Of a stretch of DNA of 64,000 bases, positions 34,486-44,255 are shown in pieces (position 1 is the first letter of the stretch; each line of letters begins with the position of its first letter). Location of the stretch: assembly GCF_014595995.2 (NCBI RefSeq), contig NZ_CP063989.1, positions 1,116,001 to 1,180,000 on the forward strand. The letters are read 5' to 3'. Under the pieces are notes generated by a model that was given only the letters and a program-made list of their open reading frames with translations, was not told the origin of the DNA and ran no database searches. The translations under genes were made by a program, and so were the position numbers. The DNA comes from Actinomyces respiraculi (GTDB taxonomy: Bacteria > Actinomycetota > Actinomycetes > Actinomycetales > Actinomycetaceae).

Positions 34486-37266
34486 ATGGCTCAACGACGA
34501 ACCAAGTCCCTCATAACATTGCTCGCCGCACTGGCGCTGTGCGTTCCCGCAGCGCTCGTGCCCGTCCCCCCTGCCCATGCCGAGACCTTCGACCTGGCAA
34601 CGGTCGACCTCGCGGTCACCGGTATCCCCGCCAACGGCGCCTCGTGGACCGTCGGTGAGACGGTCCCGATCGACATCTCACTGACCAACACCACGTCCTC
34701 GGCCCTCGGTTTCCGCCCGGGCACCTCCAACCTCACCAACTACGAGGGCTGCCGCTGGCACCAGGCGCCGTCCAACGTGCTGCAGGTGTGCAGCGGGCGG
34801 GCGCGCTACACGGTCACCGCTGAAGACGTCGCATCCGGCACCCTCCACCCCTCGATCTCCTACAACGCCTACTCGGCACCGGGCTACGGAGGAACTGAGA
34901 CCTTCGTCGGGACCGTCACCGCCGAGCTGCCGGTCGTCGTCGAGCAGACCCCCGACGACCCCAACAACCCCTCCCTGAGCGCCGAGATCGAGGCCCTGAC
35001 CCCGCCCCCCGCGGACGGCCGCTACCAGCTCGGACAGGTCATCGACTACCGCCTTCGTGTGACCAACAGGTCGGAGGCCGACCGCTCCGTCCTTGTCAGC
35101 GCCTCCGACCTGGACGGCACCGCGCACTGCCGTTGGAAGAGCCTGGCGGCAGGCACGACCCAGGAGTGCCTCTTGCCCTCCTACACCATCACCGCCGCCG
35201 ACGTCCAGGCGGGAAGCGTCACGCCGAGCGTCACCTTCGCGGTCACCTCCTCCACCGGCTACTCCGGCTCCATCACCCGCGTCGGCCCCCTGCAGGGGGA
35301 GACTCTCCAGACCGGTGGTCCCACCACCTTCGACGCCGCGGTCCCCGCCGCCAGCAATGACGCGGACCCGACGCTGGAGGCGGGCATCTCCACGCCGGTC
35401 ACCCTGGGTACCCATCGCCCTGACGCCTACAACGTCCGCATCCCGTCCATCGCCGTCGCCCCCAACGGCGACATCTTGGCCGCCTACGACCGTCGTCCCA
35501 CGGACGGCGGTTCGGGCGGAGGCGACTCGCCCAACGCCAACTGGATCGTCCAGCGCCGCTCCACCGACAACGGCGCCACCTGGGGCCCTGAGACCGTCAT
35601 CGCCCAGGGCAATGTCGTTGACTCGGATCGACTGGGCTTCTCCGACCCCTCGTACGTCGTCGACGCCACCACGGGCACCATCTTCAACTTCCATGTCCAG
35701 AGCTTCGACTCCGGCGTCTTCGCCAACAACCCCGCCTACACCCGTGGTGCCGACGGACTCATTGATGAGACCAACAGGCACACGATGAACCTGGGGCTGT
35801 CCGTCTCCACGGACAACGGACACACCTGGACCCCGCGGGTTGTCACCGCCCAGGCCCTGGACGACAAGACGGACCTGCGTTCCTGCTTCGCCACCTCCGG
35901 CGCCGGTATCCAGAAGAAGCAGGACCCCCACGCGGGACGCCTCGTCCAGCAAATCGCCTGCGTGGCCACTGACGGGCGGGTCGTCGCCATGTCCATGTAC
36001 TCCGACGACCACGGCGAGACCTGGGCGACCGGGGCCTACGCCTCCACTGAGAGCGGCGGCCAGACACCGTGGAGGTTCGACGAGAACAAGGTCGTCGAGC
36101 TCTCCGACGGCCGCCTCATGCTCAACTCGCGCGCCCCGGGAACCGGCTACCGCCTCGTTGCCATCTCCGAGGACGGCGGGGCGACCTGGGGTGAGACTCG
36201 GCTCGAGACCCAGATCATGGACCCGGCCAACAACGCCCAGATCATCCGCGCCTACCCCAATGCCACCCCCGGCTCTGCGCGCTCGAAGGTGCTGCTCTAC
36301 TCCGGCACCGTCAACCAGTCCAACAGGAACAACGGCACCGTGCTCGCCTCCTGCGACGATGGTGTGACCTGGAGCCACAGGAAACAGGTCATCAATGGCA
36401 AGACCGGCTACACGACGATGGCCGTCCAGCCGGATGGCTCCATCGGGCTGCTGTTCGAGCCGCAGGGTTTCAACGACATCGGCTACCTCAGGTTCACGCT
36501 CAGTGACATCGCCCCGAACCTGTGCGAGGCTCCCGCGCTGACGATCGCTGACATTGCGGCCCAGACTCTGACTGACGGTGAGGAGCTGCCCGCTGTGGCC
36601 GTGACCGTCACCGGGGGAGACCCGGCGCTGGAGGACACGGTGTCCGTTACCGGTCTGCCGGAGGGCCTGGCCTACGACGCCGAGTCGGGGACCATCAAGG
36701 GCGTTGCCAAGGCGGGTATCACGCAGGAGAAGCAGTACGAGGTGACTGTGACCGTTACTGAGGCGGAGGATGGCACTGGCCAGGCGCCCCGCACGGCCAC
36801 GACCACCTTCACCCTGACCCTGCAGCCCGCCCCCCAGCCGACGCCGTCCGCCACGCCGACGCCGTCCGTGGTCCCGACTGTCGCTCCCACGGCGGCTGAC
36901 CCGACGACGACGGCTGACCCGACGGCGACGGCTGACCCGACGGCGACGGCTGACCCGACGACGACGGCTGACCCGACGGCGACGGCTGACCCGACGACGA
37001 CGGCTGACCCGACGACGACGGCTGACCCGACGACGACGGCTGACCCGACGACGTCTGCTGCCCCGACTGTCGCTCCCACGGGGGACGACACCCCGACGGC
37101 GACGATTGACCCGACGGCGGCACCGGTCAAGCCAAGCGCTAAGCCGCAGCCGAGCAAGGGCCCCAGCCTCGCCCGCACGGGCGTCGCCGCCATGACGCTG
37201 CTCACCGTCGCCGGAGCTCTGGGCGCAGGAGGCCTCCTGCTGCGCCGCCGGTCTGAGCGCGCCTGA
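34486..37266 (+). CDS. nanH: Cell-wall-anchored sialidase
   Basis: The 926-residue exo-alpha-sialidase would release sialic acid from host glycoconjugates at the cell surface. It has a signal peptide (ending about PPAHA-ETFD), two N-terminal NEW-type beta domains (about 40-150 and 165-280), and a six-bladed sialidase domain with NVRIPSIAVAPNGD near residue 316, five Asp boxes (STDNGATW, STDNGHTW, SDDHGETW, SEDGGATW, CDDGVTW) and the nucleophile region LLYSGT. An Ig-like domain (TIADIAAQTL..) and nine Ala-Asp-Pro-Thr-Thr/Ala-Thr units follow. The C terminus is a sorting signal LARTG, a hydrophobic helix and RRRSER. LAxTG suggests a class E sortase. GTGAGG precedes the ATG. Confidence 0.95.
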   Translation: MAQRRTKSLITLLAALALCVPAALVPVPPAHAETFDLATVDLAVTGIPANGASWTVGETVPIDISLTNTTSSALGFRPGTSNLTNYEGCRWHQAPSNVLQVCSGRARYTVTAEDVASGTLHPSISYNAYSAPGYGGTETFVGTVTAELPVVVEQTPDDPNNPSLSAEIEALTPPPADGRYQLGQVIDYRLRVTNRSEADRSVLVSASDLDGTAHCRWKSLAAGTTQECLLPSYTITAADVQAGSVTPSVTFAVTSSTGYSGSITRVGPLQGETLQTGGPTTFDAAVPAASNDADPTLEAGISTPVTLGTHRPDAYNVRIPSIAVAPNGDILAAYDRRPTDGGSGGGDSPNANWIVQRRSTDNGATWGPETVIAQGNVVDSDRLGFSDPSYVVDATTGTIFNFHVQSFDSGVFANNPAYTRGADGLIDETNRHTMNLGLSVSTDNGHTWTPRVVTAQALDDKTDLRSCFATSGAGIQKKQDPHAGRLVQQIACVATDGRVVAMSMYSDDHGETWATGAYASTESGGQTPWRFDENKVVELSDGRLMLNSRAPGTGYRLVAISEDGGATWGETRLETQIMDPANNAQIIRAYPNATPGSARSKVLLYSGTVNQSNRNNGTVLASCDDGVTWSHRKQVINGKTGYTTMAVQPDGSIGLLFEPQGFNDIGYLRFTLSDIAPNLCEAPALTIADIAAQTLTDGEELPAVAVTVTGGDPALEDTVSVTGLPEGLAYDAESGTIKGVAKAGITQEKQYEVTVTVTEAEDGTGQAPRTATTTFTLTLQPAPQPTPSATPTPSVVPTVAPTAADPTTTADPTATADPTATADPTTTADPTATADPTTTADPTTTADPTTTADPTTSAAPTVAPTGDDTPTATIDPTAAPVKPSAKPQPSKGPSLARTGVAAMTLLTVAGALGAGGLLLRRRSERA
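36895..37056 (+). repeat. 18-bp tandem repeat, nine units, in the sialidase stalk
   Basis: Each unit encodes Ala-Asp-Pro-Thr-(Thr or Ala)-Thr. The repeat lies between the Ig-like domain and the wall-sorting signal and sets stalk length. Copy number can change without frame loss. Confidence 0.95.
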
Positions 37267-37294
37267 GTGATCCGGCCTCGCACCGAGGCTCACT

Positions 37295-37342
37295 GAGGGT
37301 CGCTGTTGCCAGCCACACCCGTGGCCGGCAACAGCGACCCTC
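37295..37342 (+). terminator. Strong terminator hairpin after the sialidase gene
   Basis: GAGGGTCGCTGTTGCC (37295-37310) pairs perfectly over 16 bp with GGCAACAGCGACCCTC (37327-37342). The loop holds a further GCCAC/GTGGC stem. Confidence 0.85.
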
Positions 37343-37394
37343 TGACGCCTGTACCCGCACCACCGGGCCTGCATCTCCAGGACCGGTGAGAAGG

Positions 37395-37400
37395 TAGGCT
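37395..37400 (+). promoter_or_regulatory. Probable -10 element of the pyrH promoter
   Basis: TAGGCT is 67 bp before the pyrH ATG and is conserved at the same distance before the pyrH remnant (33779). Since tsf is far away, pyrH-frr-cdsA needs its own promoter. Confidence 0.45.
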
Positions 37401-37461
37401 CGGCCGAGGGCACGCGTGCCCTCCAGCCCGGTACCGGGACCTACGAGCGAGGAGAGCCTTG

Positions 37462-38202
37462 ATGACCGCAGCGGACACACCCAGCACGCACACCCGTTCG
37501 CGCCGTGTCCTGCTCAAGGTCTCCGGTGAGGTCTTCGGCGGTGGCAGCGTCGGCCTGGACCCCGACGTCGTCTCCGACGCCGCCCGCCAGATCGCCGATG
37601 CCGTGCGCCAGGGCATCCAGGTCGCCGTCGTCGTCGGCGGCGGCAACTTCTTCCGCGGCGCTGAGCTGTCCCAGCGGGGCATCGACCGCGCCCGCGCCGA
37701 CTACATGGGCATGCTCGGCACCGTGATGAATGCCCTGGCCCTGCAGGACTTCATCGAGCAGGCCGGCGTGCCCGCCCGCGTCCAGTCCGCCATCGCCATG
37801 ACCCAGGTCGCCGAGCCCTACCTGCCGCTCAGAGCAATCCGCCACATGGAGAAGGGCCGCGTCGTCATCTTCGGTGCAGGAGCCGGACTGCCCTACTTCT
37901 CCACGGACACCGTCTCCGCCCAGCGCGCCCTTGAGTCGCACTGCGACGAGCTGCTCGTGGGTAAGAACGGCGTCGACGGCGTCTACACGGCCGATCCGCG
38001 CAGGGACCCCAACGCCAAGCTGCTCGAGTCCCTCACCTACGAGCGCGCCCTGGCCGACGGGCTGCAGGTCGTCGACGCCTCCGCCTTCGCCCTGTGCCGG
38101 GACAACAACCTCACAATGAGGGTCTTCGGCATGGGGGAGCCCGGCAACATCACCCGCGCCCTGCTCGGAGAGCGGATCGGCACCCTCGTCACCAGCGCCT
38201 GA
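37462..38202 (+). CDS. pyrH: UMP kinase
   Basis: PyrH makes UDP from UMP and ATP in pyrimidine synthesis. The 246-residue protein has [40 protein letters not shown] and [13 protein letters not shown]. The ATG at 37462 follows GGAGAG; a TTG three bases earlier is in frame but unlikely. Normally directly behind tsf, here separated by the ABC/sialidase island. frr starts 48 bp later. Confidence 0.97.
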   Translation: MTAADTPSTHTRSRRVLLKVSGEVFGGGSVGLDPDVVSDAARQIADAVRQGIQVAVVVGGGNFFRGAELSQRGIDRARADYMGMLGTVMNALALQDFIEQAGVPARVQSAIAMTQVAEPYLPLRAIRHMEKGRVVIFGAGAGLPYFSTDTVSAQRALESHCDELLVGKNGVDGVYTADPRRDPNAKLLESLTYERALADGLQVVDASAFALCRDNNLTMRVFGMGEPGNITRALLGERIGTLVTSA

Positions 38203-38250
38203 GACGGCGACCACCACTCCACGAACCCCACGAACACCTAAGGAACACCG

Positions 38251-38808
38251 ATGATCGACGACGTCATGCTCGAGGCCGAGGAGAAGATGGAGGCCGCCCT
38301 CGAGGCCGCCAAGCGCGAGATGGCCGCCATCCGCACCGGCCGCGCCAACCCCACCATGTTCAACAGCATCATGGTCGACTACTACGGCGCCCCCACACCC
38401 CTGCAGCAACTCGCCGGGATCACCATACCCGAGGCCCGCACCGTCATCGTCAGCCCCTTCGACCGCTCTGCGACGAAGGCCATCACCACCGCCATCCGCG
38501 AGTCCGACCTTGGCGTCAACCCCACCGACGACGGCACCGTCATCCGCGTGACCCTGCCCGCCCTCACCGAGGAGCGCCGCAAGGACTACGTCAAGCTCGC
38601 CCGCACCCGCGCCGAGGACTCCCGTGTCCAGGTCCGGGGCATCCGCGGCAAGTCGAAGAAGGAGCTCGAGGCCATCAAGAAGGCCGGGGAGGCCGGGGAG
38701 GACGAGGTCAAGCGCGCCGAGAGCGAGCTCGACGCCCTCACCAAGCGCTTCGTTGACGCCGTCGATGCCGCCCTGGCCGCCAAGGAGTCCGAGCTCCTCG
38801 AAGTCTGA
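38251..38808 (+). CDS. frr: Ribosome recycling factor
   Basis: RRF with EF-G splits post-termination ribosomes. The 185-residue protein has the typical length and sequence: AAIRTGRANPTMFNSIMVDY, YYGAPTPLQQLAGITIPEAR, RESDLGVNPTDDGTVIRV and LTEERRKDYVKLARTRAED. AAGGAA precedes the ATG. It is followed by cdsA. Confidence 0.98.
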   Translation: MIDDVMLEAEEKMEAALEAAKREMAAIRTGRANPTMFNSIMVDYYGAPTPLQQLAGITIPEARTVIVSPFDRSATKAITTAIRESDLGVNPTDDGTVIRVTLPALTEERRKDYVKLARTRAEDSRVQVRGIRGKSKKELEAIKKAGEAGEDEVKRAESELDALTKRFVDAVDAALAAKESELLEV

Positions 38809-38849
38809 GACCCCAAGACCTCAACCCGACAGACCGGACAGTACCGCTC

Positions 38850-39791
38850 GTGAGCCTGCTGAGCACTGTGCTGACCCCGCCGCCGACGCGCAACCACGCG
38901 CCCCTGCCCTCCACCGGGCGTGCCGGGCGCAACCTGCCCGCCGCCGTCGGGGTCGCGGTTGTCCTCATCGCGCTGGTCCTCGCCTCCCTGCTGATCAAGA
39001 AGGTCATCTTCGTCGGCCTCGTCGTCGTCGCCGTCTGCGGCGCCCTGTGGGAGCTCGCCGGCGCCTTCGCCCGCAAAGGCATCCGCCTGCCGCTGCCGCC
39101 CCTGTGGCTCGGCACGCTCGGGATCGCCGTGTGCGCTTGGACCGTGGGTGCCGAGGGCGCCTTCGGTGCCTACATCGCCACCGCCGGTGCCTGCGTCCTG
39201 TGGTGCTTCCTCGACCAGGCGGAGGCGGACTCCGGGACCCCGCTGGAGGCTGCCGGTCACGACGGCGTGCCCCGCACGCACGCCCACGACGACGTGCGCC
39301 GCTCGCGCTCGGTCACCGCCGCCGCCTCGGTCCTGGTCGCCAGCTACCTGCCCTTCCTGGCCGGATTCGCCATCCTGCTCGTCTCGCAGGAGCACGGCGT
39401 CGGCAAGATCGTCATGCTCTTAGCCCTGCCGATCGCCAATGACACCGGCGGCTGGCTCGCAGGCATCACCTTCGGCAAGCACCCTATGGCGCCGAGCGTG
39501 TCACCCAAGAAGTCCTGGGAGGGCTTCGCCGGATCCCTCACCGCGACGGTGCTCGCCGGGGGCCTGAGCGTGTGGGCCCTGGACGGGCCCGTGTGGGCGG
39601 GTGCGCTGCTCGGTCTCGTCGTCGTCATTATCTCCACCCTGGGTGATCTGGGGGAGTCCCTGCTCAAGCGGGACCTGGGCCTGAAGGACATGGGCACTCT
39701 CCTGCCCGGCCACGGTGGTCTCATGGACCGCCTCGACTCCATTCTCGTGTCCGCGCCCATCGTCTACGTCGCCACCCTCCTCCTGGGCTGA
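38850..39791 (+). CDS. cdsA: Phosphatidate cytidylyltransferase
   Basis: CdsA makes CDP-diacylglycerol for phospholipid synthesis. The 313-residue protein has about eight membrane helices and the C-terminal signature KDMGTLLPGHGGLMDRLDSI. SPKKSWEGFAGSLTATV is also typical. An Arg-rich loop around 140-155 (TPLEAAGHDGVPRTHAHDDV) is an insertion relative to short family members. Starts with GTG. Confidence 0.95.
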   Translation: MSLLSTVLTPPPTRNHAPLPSTGRAGRNLPAAVGVAVVLIALVLASLLIKKVIFVGLVVVAVCGALWELAGAFARKGIRLPLPPLWLGTLGIAVCAWTVGAEGAFGAYIATAGACVLWCFLDQAEADSGTPLEAAGHDGVPRTHAHDDVRRSRSVTAAASVLVASYLPFLAGFAILLVSQEHGVGKIVMLLALPIANDTGGWLAGITFGKHPMAPSVSPKKSWEGFAGSLTATVLAGGLSVWALDGPVWAGALLGLVVVIISTLGDLGESLLKRDLGLKDMGTLLPGHGGLMDRLDSILVSAPIVYVATLLLG

Positions 39792-39809
39792 AGAAACTGG
39801 GCAGGCAGT

Positions 39810-39900
39810 GCCGAACCCGCACGTGACGCGGACGAAACCCTTCGACACCGGAGCGCAGCTGGCCTCCCACAGCCGAACCCGCACGTGACGCGGACGAAAC
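39810..39900. repeat. Perfect 29-bp direct repeat in the cdsA-rlmN spacer
   Basis: GCCGAACCCGCACGTGACGC followed by GGACGAAAC occurs at 39810-39838 and 39872-39900 (62-bp period). CGAA trinucleotide steps recur at 39812, 39833, 39874 and 39895, roughly every 21 bp with one gap. No gene in the spacer (39792-40009). Confidence 0.9.
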
Positions 39901-40009
39901 GGCGGGTGTGACCCCCGGCGCGGCACCGCGGCCCGCCGACCGGTAACCTCAGCACCCGCGCATCCGCGCCCCGAGCACACGCCGACCCGGTGAGAGGAGC
40001 TCCAGTCTC

Positions 40010-41314
40010 GTGAGCCCCACCCATGACCAGCAGCGCCGCACCGCCACCACTGCGCGCACCTCGACCCGCACCGGGCGGGCCCAGCCGCCCCAGCCCGTCG
40101 GCATCCGGCGTCGGCGTCCGGGCGAGACCCAGGTCATGCCCACGGACCAGGCCCCCGAGGGTGCCACCAGCCCGGACGCCAAGCCACGCCTGTCCTTCGC
40201 CGTGCCCGTGGCCCGCGGCAAGGCGCCCCGCCACTTGGCCGACCTCGACCTGGCCGCACGCAAGAACGCCCTCGCCGACGTCGGCCTGCCCGCCTTCAGG
40301 GCAGACCAGCTCTCACGCCACTACTTCACACACTTCACGCGCGAGGCCGCGGACATGACGGACCTGCCCGCCGCCCAGCGCGAGCAACTGGCCGGCGAGC
40401 TCCTACCCGAGCTCATCACCGAAGTGCGTGCCCTGCGCGCCGACGGCGGCCGCACCATCAAGCACCTGTGGGAGCTGCACGACGGCGTGCGCGTGGAGTC
40501 CGTCCTCATGCGCTACCGCGAGCGCACCACCCTGTGTGTGTCCTCCCAGGCCGGCTGCGGCATGGCCTGCCCCTTCTGCGCCACCGGCCAGATGGGCCTG
40601 ACCCGCAACCTGTCGACCGCGGAGATCATCGAGCAGGTGCGCCACGCCGCCCTCGCCTCCCAGCGCGGCGATCTCACCGGGGGCCCCGCCCGCCTGTCCA
40701 ACGTCGTCTTCATGGGCATGGGCGAGCCGATGGTCAACTATAAGAACGTCGTCGCCGCCCTGCGCCGCATGACCGACCCGGCGCCGGAGGGCTTCGGCCT
40801 GTCCGCCCGCTCCATCACCGTCTCCACGGTGGGCCTCGTGCCCCTCATCCGCCGCCTCGCGGGCGAGGGGATCCCGGTGACGCTGGCCGTGTCCCTGCAC
40901 GCCCCCGACGACGGCCTGCGTGACGAGCTCATCCCCGTCAACTCCAAGTGGAAGGTGGACGAGCTCCTCGACGCCGCCCACGACTACTTCGAGGCGACCG
41001 GCCGGCGCGTGTCCATCGAGTACGCCCTCATCAAGGACATGAACGACCACGCCTGGCGGGCCCAGCTGCTCGCGGACGAGCTCAACCGGCGCGGGCGCGG
41101 CTGGGCCCACGTCAACCCCATCCCCCTCAATCCCACCCCCGGCTCCATCTGGACCTGCTCGGAGCCGGACGTCCAGGACCGGTTCGTGGATACACTGCGC
41201 CAGGCGGGTGTCACCACGACGGTGCGCGACACCCGGGGTAGCGACATCGACGGCGCCTGTGGCCAGCTGGCCGCCGAGGTGCTGGGCCAGGAGAGGTCGA
41301 GGACACAGCAATGA
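40010..41314 (+). CDS. rlmN: 23S rRNA (adenine2503-C2)-methyltransferase RlmN
   Basis: RlmN is a radical-SAM enzyme that methylates A2503 of 23S rRNA and A37 of some tRNAs. The 434-residue protein has the cluster motif CGMACPFC (CxxxCxxC), [33 protein letters not shown] and the catalytic Cys near the end ([10 protein letters not shown]). The GTG start with GAGAGGAG upstream adds an Arg-rich head of about 60 residues; ATG 40136-40138 is an alternative. The stop overlaps the next gene (ATGA). Confidence 0.94.
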   Translation: MSPTHDQQRRTATTARTSTRTGRAQPPQPVGIRRRRPGETQVMPTDQAPEGATSPDAKPRLSFAVPVARGKAPRHLADLDLAARKNALADVGLPAFRADQLSRHYFTHFTREAADMTDLPAAQREQLAGELLPELITEVRALRADGGRTIKHLWELHDGVRVESVLMRYRERTTLCVSSQAGCGMACPFCATGQMGLTRNLSTAEIIEQVRHAALASQRGDLTGGPARLSNVVFMGMGEPMVNYKNVVAALRRMTDPAPEGFGLSARSITVSTVGLVPLIRRLAGEGIPVTLAVSLHAPDDGLRDELIPVNSKWKVDELLDAAHDYFEATGRRVSIEYALIKDMNDHAWRAQLLADELNRRGRGWAHVNPIPLNPTPGSIWTCSEPDVQDRFVDTLRQAGVTTTVRDTRGSDIDGACGQLAAEVLGQERSRTQQ

Positions 41315-41856
41315 GCGGCATGTTTCCCAAGGTGGGTGCCCTGCGTAGGGGCTACCGGACCGAGCAGGTCGACCGCTACTTCACAACCGCGCACGAGATC
41401 TACGACGCCGGTGACCTGGAGGAGATGGACTCCGAGGGCGTGCGCACCGTCGCCTTCGACGTCGTCCACGGCGGCTACCGGCCCGATTCCGTTGACGCCG
41501 CCCTGGACCGCCTTGAGGCGGCCTTCCTCCAACAGCGGCGCTCCGACATCGTCTCGCGGCTGGGACGTGACGCCTGGATGCGTCAGGTGGCCGATCTCGC
41601 CACCAGCCTGTACCCCCGGCTCCTGCGCCCCGCAGGAGAGCGTTTCGCCCCCGCCCGGCGCCGCGGCTACTCCCGCGAGGAGGTCGACGCCCTCATGGAC
41701 CGCGTCGCCGCCTACTTCGACTCCGCCGCCACCCTGACCTCCGAGCAGGTCCGCGGCGCCATGTTCACCTCCGCGCGCGGGGCCAAGGCCTACGAGGAGC
41801 GCAGCGTGGACCGCTACCTCGCCCGCGTCGTCGAGGTGCTGCTGTCCGTCGAGTGA
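41311..41856 (+). CDS. DivIVA-domain-repeat protein
   Basis: The 181-residue protein has four copies of the short DivIVA-type element: [47 protein letters not shown] and [17 protein letters not shown]. Long coiled coils of true DivIVA/Wag31 are absent. Proteins like this are common in actinobacteria beside rlmN; their role may be polar or septal scaffolding, but is unproven. Coupled to rlmN by ATGA. Confidence 0.8.
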   Translation: MSGMFPKVGALRRGYRTEQVDRYFTTAHEIYDAGDLEEMDSEGVRTVAFDVVHGGYRPDSVDAALDRLEAAFLQQRRSDIVSRLGRDAWMRQVADLATSLYPRLLRPAGERFAPARRRGYSREEVDALMDRVAAYFDSAATLTSEQVRGAMFTSARGAKAYEERSVDRYLARVVEVLLSVE

Positions 41857-41905
41857 GCGTTCGGGCCGCCCGCACCCGCCGCCCGAGACCACAGGAGACC
41901 ACTGT

Positions 41906-43219
41906 ATGAGTGCCACCCTCGCCTACGCCCTGGGCGTGCTCGCCCTCGTTGTCGGCATCGCCCTGTCCGTGGCGTTGCACGAGCTGGGGCACATGCTGCC
42001 GGCCAAGGCCTTCGGCGTGAAGGTCCCCGAGTACTTCATCGGCTTCGGGCCGCGCCTGTGGTCCTTCCGCCGCGGCGGCACGGAGTACGGCGTCAAGGCG
42101 ATCTGGCTGGGCGGCTACGTGCGCCTGCTGGGCATGCTCCCGCCCGCGCGCCCCGACCGCCCGGACAAGCCCGGGAGCATGGTCGCTGAGGCCCGCGAGG
42201 AGTCCCTGACCGAGCTCGGCCCCGACGAGCAGCACCGGGCCTTCTACCGCCTGAGCGTGCCCCGCAAGCTCATCGTCATGGCCGGGGGCATCCTCACCAA
42301 CCTCGTTCTGGGGGTGCTGCTGCTGGCCGTGGCCCTCGGCGTCGTCGGGCAGCCCGGCTACACCGCCACCGTCGCCACGGTCACGACCTGCGTGTCCGCC
42401 GACGTCGAGTCCGCCGTCGAGTGCACCGACACGGACCCGGTCTCACCCGCCCAGGCCGCCGGTTTTGAACCCGGTGACCGGCTGCTGACCTGGGCGGGGG
42501 CCCCGCTTGCGACCTGGGAGGACGTGCAGGCCGCGATCCTCGCCAGCGGCACCGGGCCACGCGAGGTCGTCGTCGAGCGCGACGGCCAGCAACTGACCCT
42601 CACCGTCTCCGCCGTCGAGATCGAGCGGACCGTCTACGACGAGGCCGGCCACCCGGTGACCGCTGAGGACGGCACGGTGGTCACCCGCCTGCGCCCCTAT
42701 GTGGGGCTCAGCCCGACCCTGGGCACGGTGCGCGTGCCCGCCGGCGAGGTCGCGGGACAGGTCGCCCTCGCCGTCAGCAAGACCCTGGGGGCCATCGTCA
42801 CCATCCCCGCCGGCCTCTACCACGCGGTCCTGGCGGGCGTGGGGGCCGAGGAGCGCAACCCCGAGGGCCTCATCAGTCTCGTCGGCGTGGGGCGTATTGC
42901 CGGGGAGGTCTCCGCGGCCGGGGCCGGCACGGGACACATTCCCTTCTCCGTGCGCCTGTTCACGATGCTCAGCCTCCTGGGCTCACTCAACCTTGCTCTG
43001 TTCGCCTTCAACCTCGTGCCCCTGCTGCCGCTCGACGGCGGCCACGTGGCCGGGGCCTGCTGGGAGGGGCTGCGGCGCACCTGGGCGCGCGCCTCCGGAC
43101 GAGCGGACCCCGGCTACGCGGACACCGCCCGCATGCTGCCCGTGGGGCAGGTGGTCTTCGGCCTGCTCATCGTCATGGCGGTACTGCTCATCTGGGTCGA
43201 TCTCGTCGCCCCCTTGTGA
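41906..43219 (+). CDS. rseP: Site-2 intramembrane metalloprotease (RseP/Rip1 family)
   Basis: These zinc proteases cleave transmembrane anti-sigma factors or other membrane proteins inside the bilayer. The 437-residue protein has HELGHMLPAKAFGVKV (HExxH) in helix 1, IGFGPRLWSF, a PDZ domain with PAQAAGFEPGDRLLTW and the third ligand in NLVPLLPLDGGHV. CAGGAG precedes the ATG. In Mycobacterium and many relatives this gene lies between dxr and ispG; neither is present here. Confidence 0.95.
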   Translation: MSATLAYALGVLALVVGIALSVALHELGHMLPAKAFGVKVPEYFIGFGPRLWSFRRGGTEYGVKAIWLGGYVRLLGMLPPARPDRPDKPGSMVAEAREESLTELGPDEQHRAFYRLSVPRKLIVMAGGILTNLVLGVLLLAVALGVVGQPGYTATVATVTTCVSADVESAVECTDTDPVSPAQAAGFEPGDRLLTWAGAPLATWEDVQAAILASGTGPREVVVERDGQQLTLTVSAVEIERTVYDEAGHPVTAEDGTVVTRLRPYVGLSPTLGTVRVPAGEVAGQVALAVSKTLGAIVTIPAGLYHAVLAGVGAEERNPEGLISLVGVGRIAGEVSAAGAGTGHIPFSVRLFTMLSLLGSLNLALFAFNLVPLLPLDGGHVAGACWEGLRRTWARASGRADPGYADTARMLPVGQVVFGLLIVMAVLLIWVDLVAPL

Positions 43220-43229
43220 GACGCGCGGT

Positions 43230-44210
43230 GTGAGAAGAGCGGTGCGGCTCCTGCCCCGCCCCCGGCTCCTGGGGCCCGTGACTCCCGCAACGGCCGGGGG
43301 GCTGCTCGACCTGTGCGCCCTCGACCCGGTGGCCGGCGTGGGCCTGGCCGGCCAGCTGCGTCGGTGGCCGACCTGGGGCAGTGGCGACGTCGTCGCCCTG
43401 GGGCGTGCCGACAGTCCCGATGGCGGCGCCTGGGCCACCGGTTCGCTCCTACCCTTCGGCCTGGCCGCCCGGCCCGCGCTGGGCCACGCGGGAGCGAGCG
43501 ACGCGCAGGTGTGGGCGCTGGCCGAGCACGCCCATCGGCGTCTGACCCGCAACGGCTCCGTCTACGGCCCCGCCGAGGATGTCGAGCCCGTCTGGAGCGC
43601 GCTGGTGGGCCTGGGCCTGGCCAGCCGTGAGGAGAGGTGGACCCAGCCCATGCTCGTGGCGCCCCACCTGCCCGGGGGGCTGGCCCGCGCCGCGCTCGAC
43701 CGACGCCCCGCCATGAGGTGGGCGGCCGAGATGCTGCACGCGGCCACGGGCGAGGAGACGCCACTCGTGCTGCCCGCCTCGGTGGCGATGTTTCACGACG
43801 AGCTCGGCTACGACCCCACGGCAATCGGTGGCTCGTACGCCCGTCATGTCTCCTGGCTCGTGGACTCGCGGCGCACCTACGTCGTCCTGGACGACGGCGA
43901 GGGGCGGGCGCCGCTGCCGGGGGGCCCGCGGCAGGCGGCCTTCAAGGCGGACGTCGGCGCCCTGTGGCCCGCGCCGCGAGGGCACGGCGGCGTCGCCCTG
44001 CTCACCGGCGTGTGGACACGTGAGGACCTGCGCGGCCAGGGGCTGGGCAGCGTGGCCCTGGCCGCCGTGGTCGACGCGGTGCGCGCCGAGCATGTGGGCC
44101 TGGGCGGCACCGTGAGCCTGTACGTCAACGACTACAACACGGCGGCCCTGGCCCTGTACCGGGGGCTGGGCTTTGAGCGTGTGGGGACCTACTCGACCGT
44201 CCTGCTGTGA
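43230..44210 (+). CDS. DUF4081-type GNAT family N-acetyltransferase
   Basis: The protein of about 326 residues has a DUF4081-like N-terminal part (PVTPATAGGLLDLCALDPVA and LLPFGLAARPALG) and a C-terminal GNAT domain with TGVWTREDLRGQGLGSVALA and the strand YVNDYNTAALALYRGLGFER. In Mycobacterium the homologous gene (Rv2867c type) follows ispG; here it follows rseP directly. Start is GTG 43230 or GTG 43242; no strong ribosome site. The stop lies in a threefold 10-bp repeat (CTGTGAGGAT, 44205-44234). Confidence 0.85.
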   Translation: MRRAVRLLPRPRLLGPVTPATAGGLLDLCALDPVAGVGLAGQLRRWPTWGSGDVVALGRADSPDGGAWATGSLLPFGLAARPALGHAGASDAQVWALAEHAHRRLTRNGSVYGPAEDVEPVWSALVGLGLASREERWTQPMLVAPHLPGGLARAALDRRPAMRWAAEMLHAATGEETPLVLPASVAMFHDELGYDPTAIGGSYARHVSWLVDSRRTYVVLDDGEGRAPLPGGPRQAAFKADVGALWPAPRGHGGVALLTGVWTREDLRGQGLGSVALAAVVDAVRAEHVGLGGTVSLYVNDYNTAALALYRGLGFERVGTYSTVLL

Positions 44211-44234
44211 GGATCTGTGAGGATCTGTGAGGAT
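44205..44234. repeat. Three perfect 10-bp repeats across the GNAT stop codon
   Basis: CTGTGAGGAT is repeated three times; the first copy supplies the final codons and stop of the acetyltransferase gene. HMG-CoA reductase converges 22 bp further on. Confidence 0.9.
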
Positions 44235-44255
44235 GCCAGTGAGGGCGCGGGTGCC

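Noticed and set aside
34678..37413. 911-residue frame opposite the sialidase gene
   Set aside because: Shadow frame; Arg/Gly-rich with repeats mirrored from the sialidase stalk.
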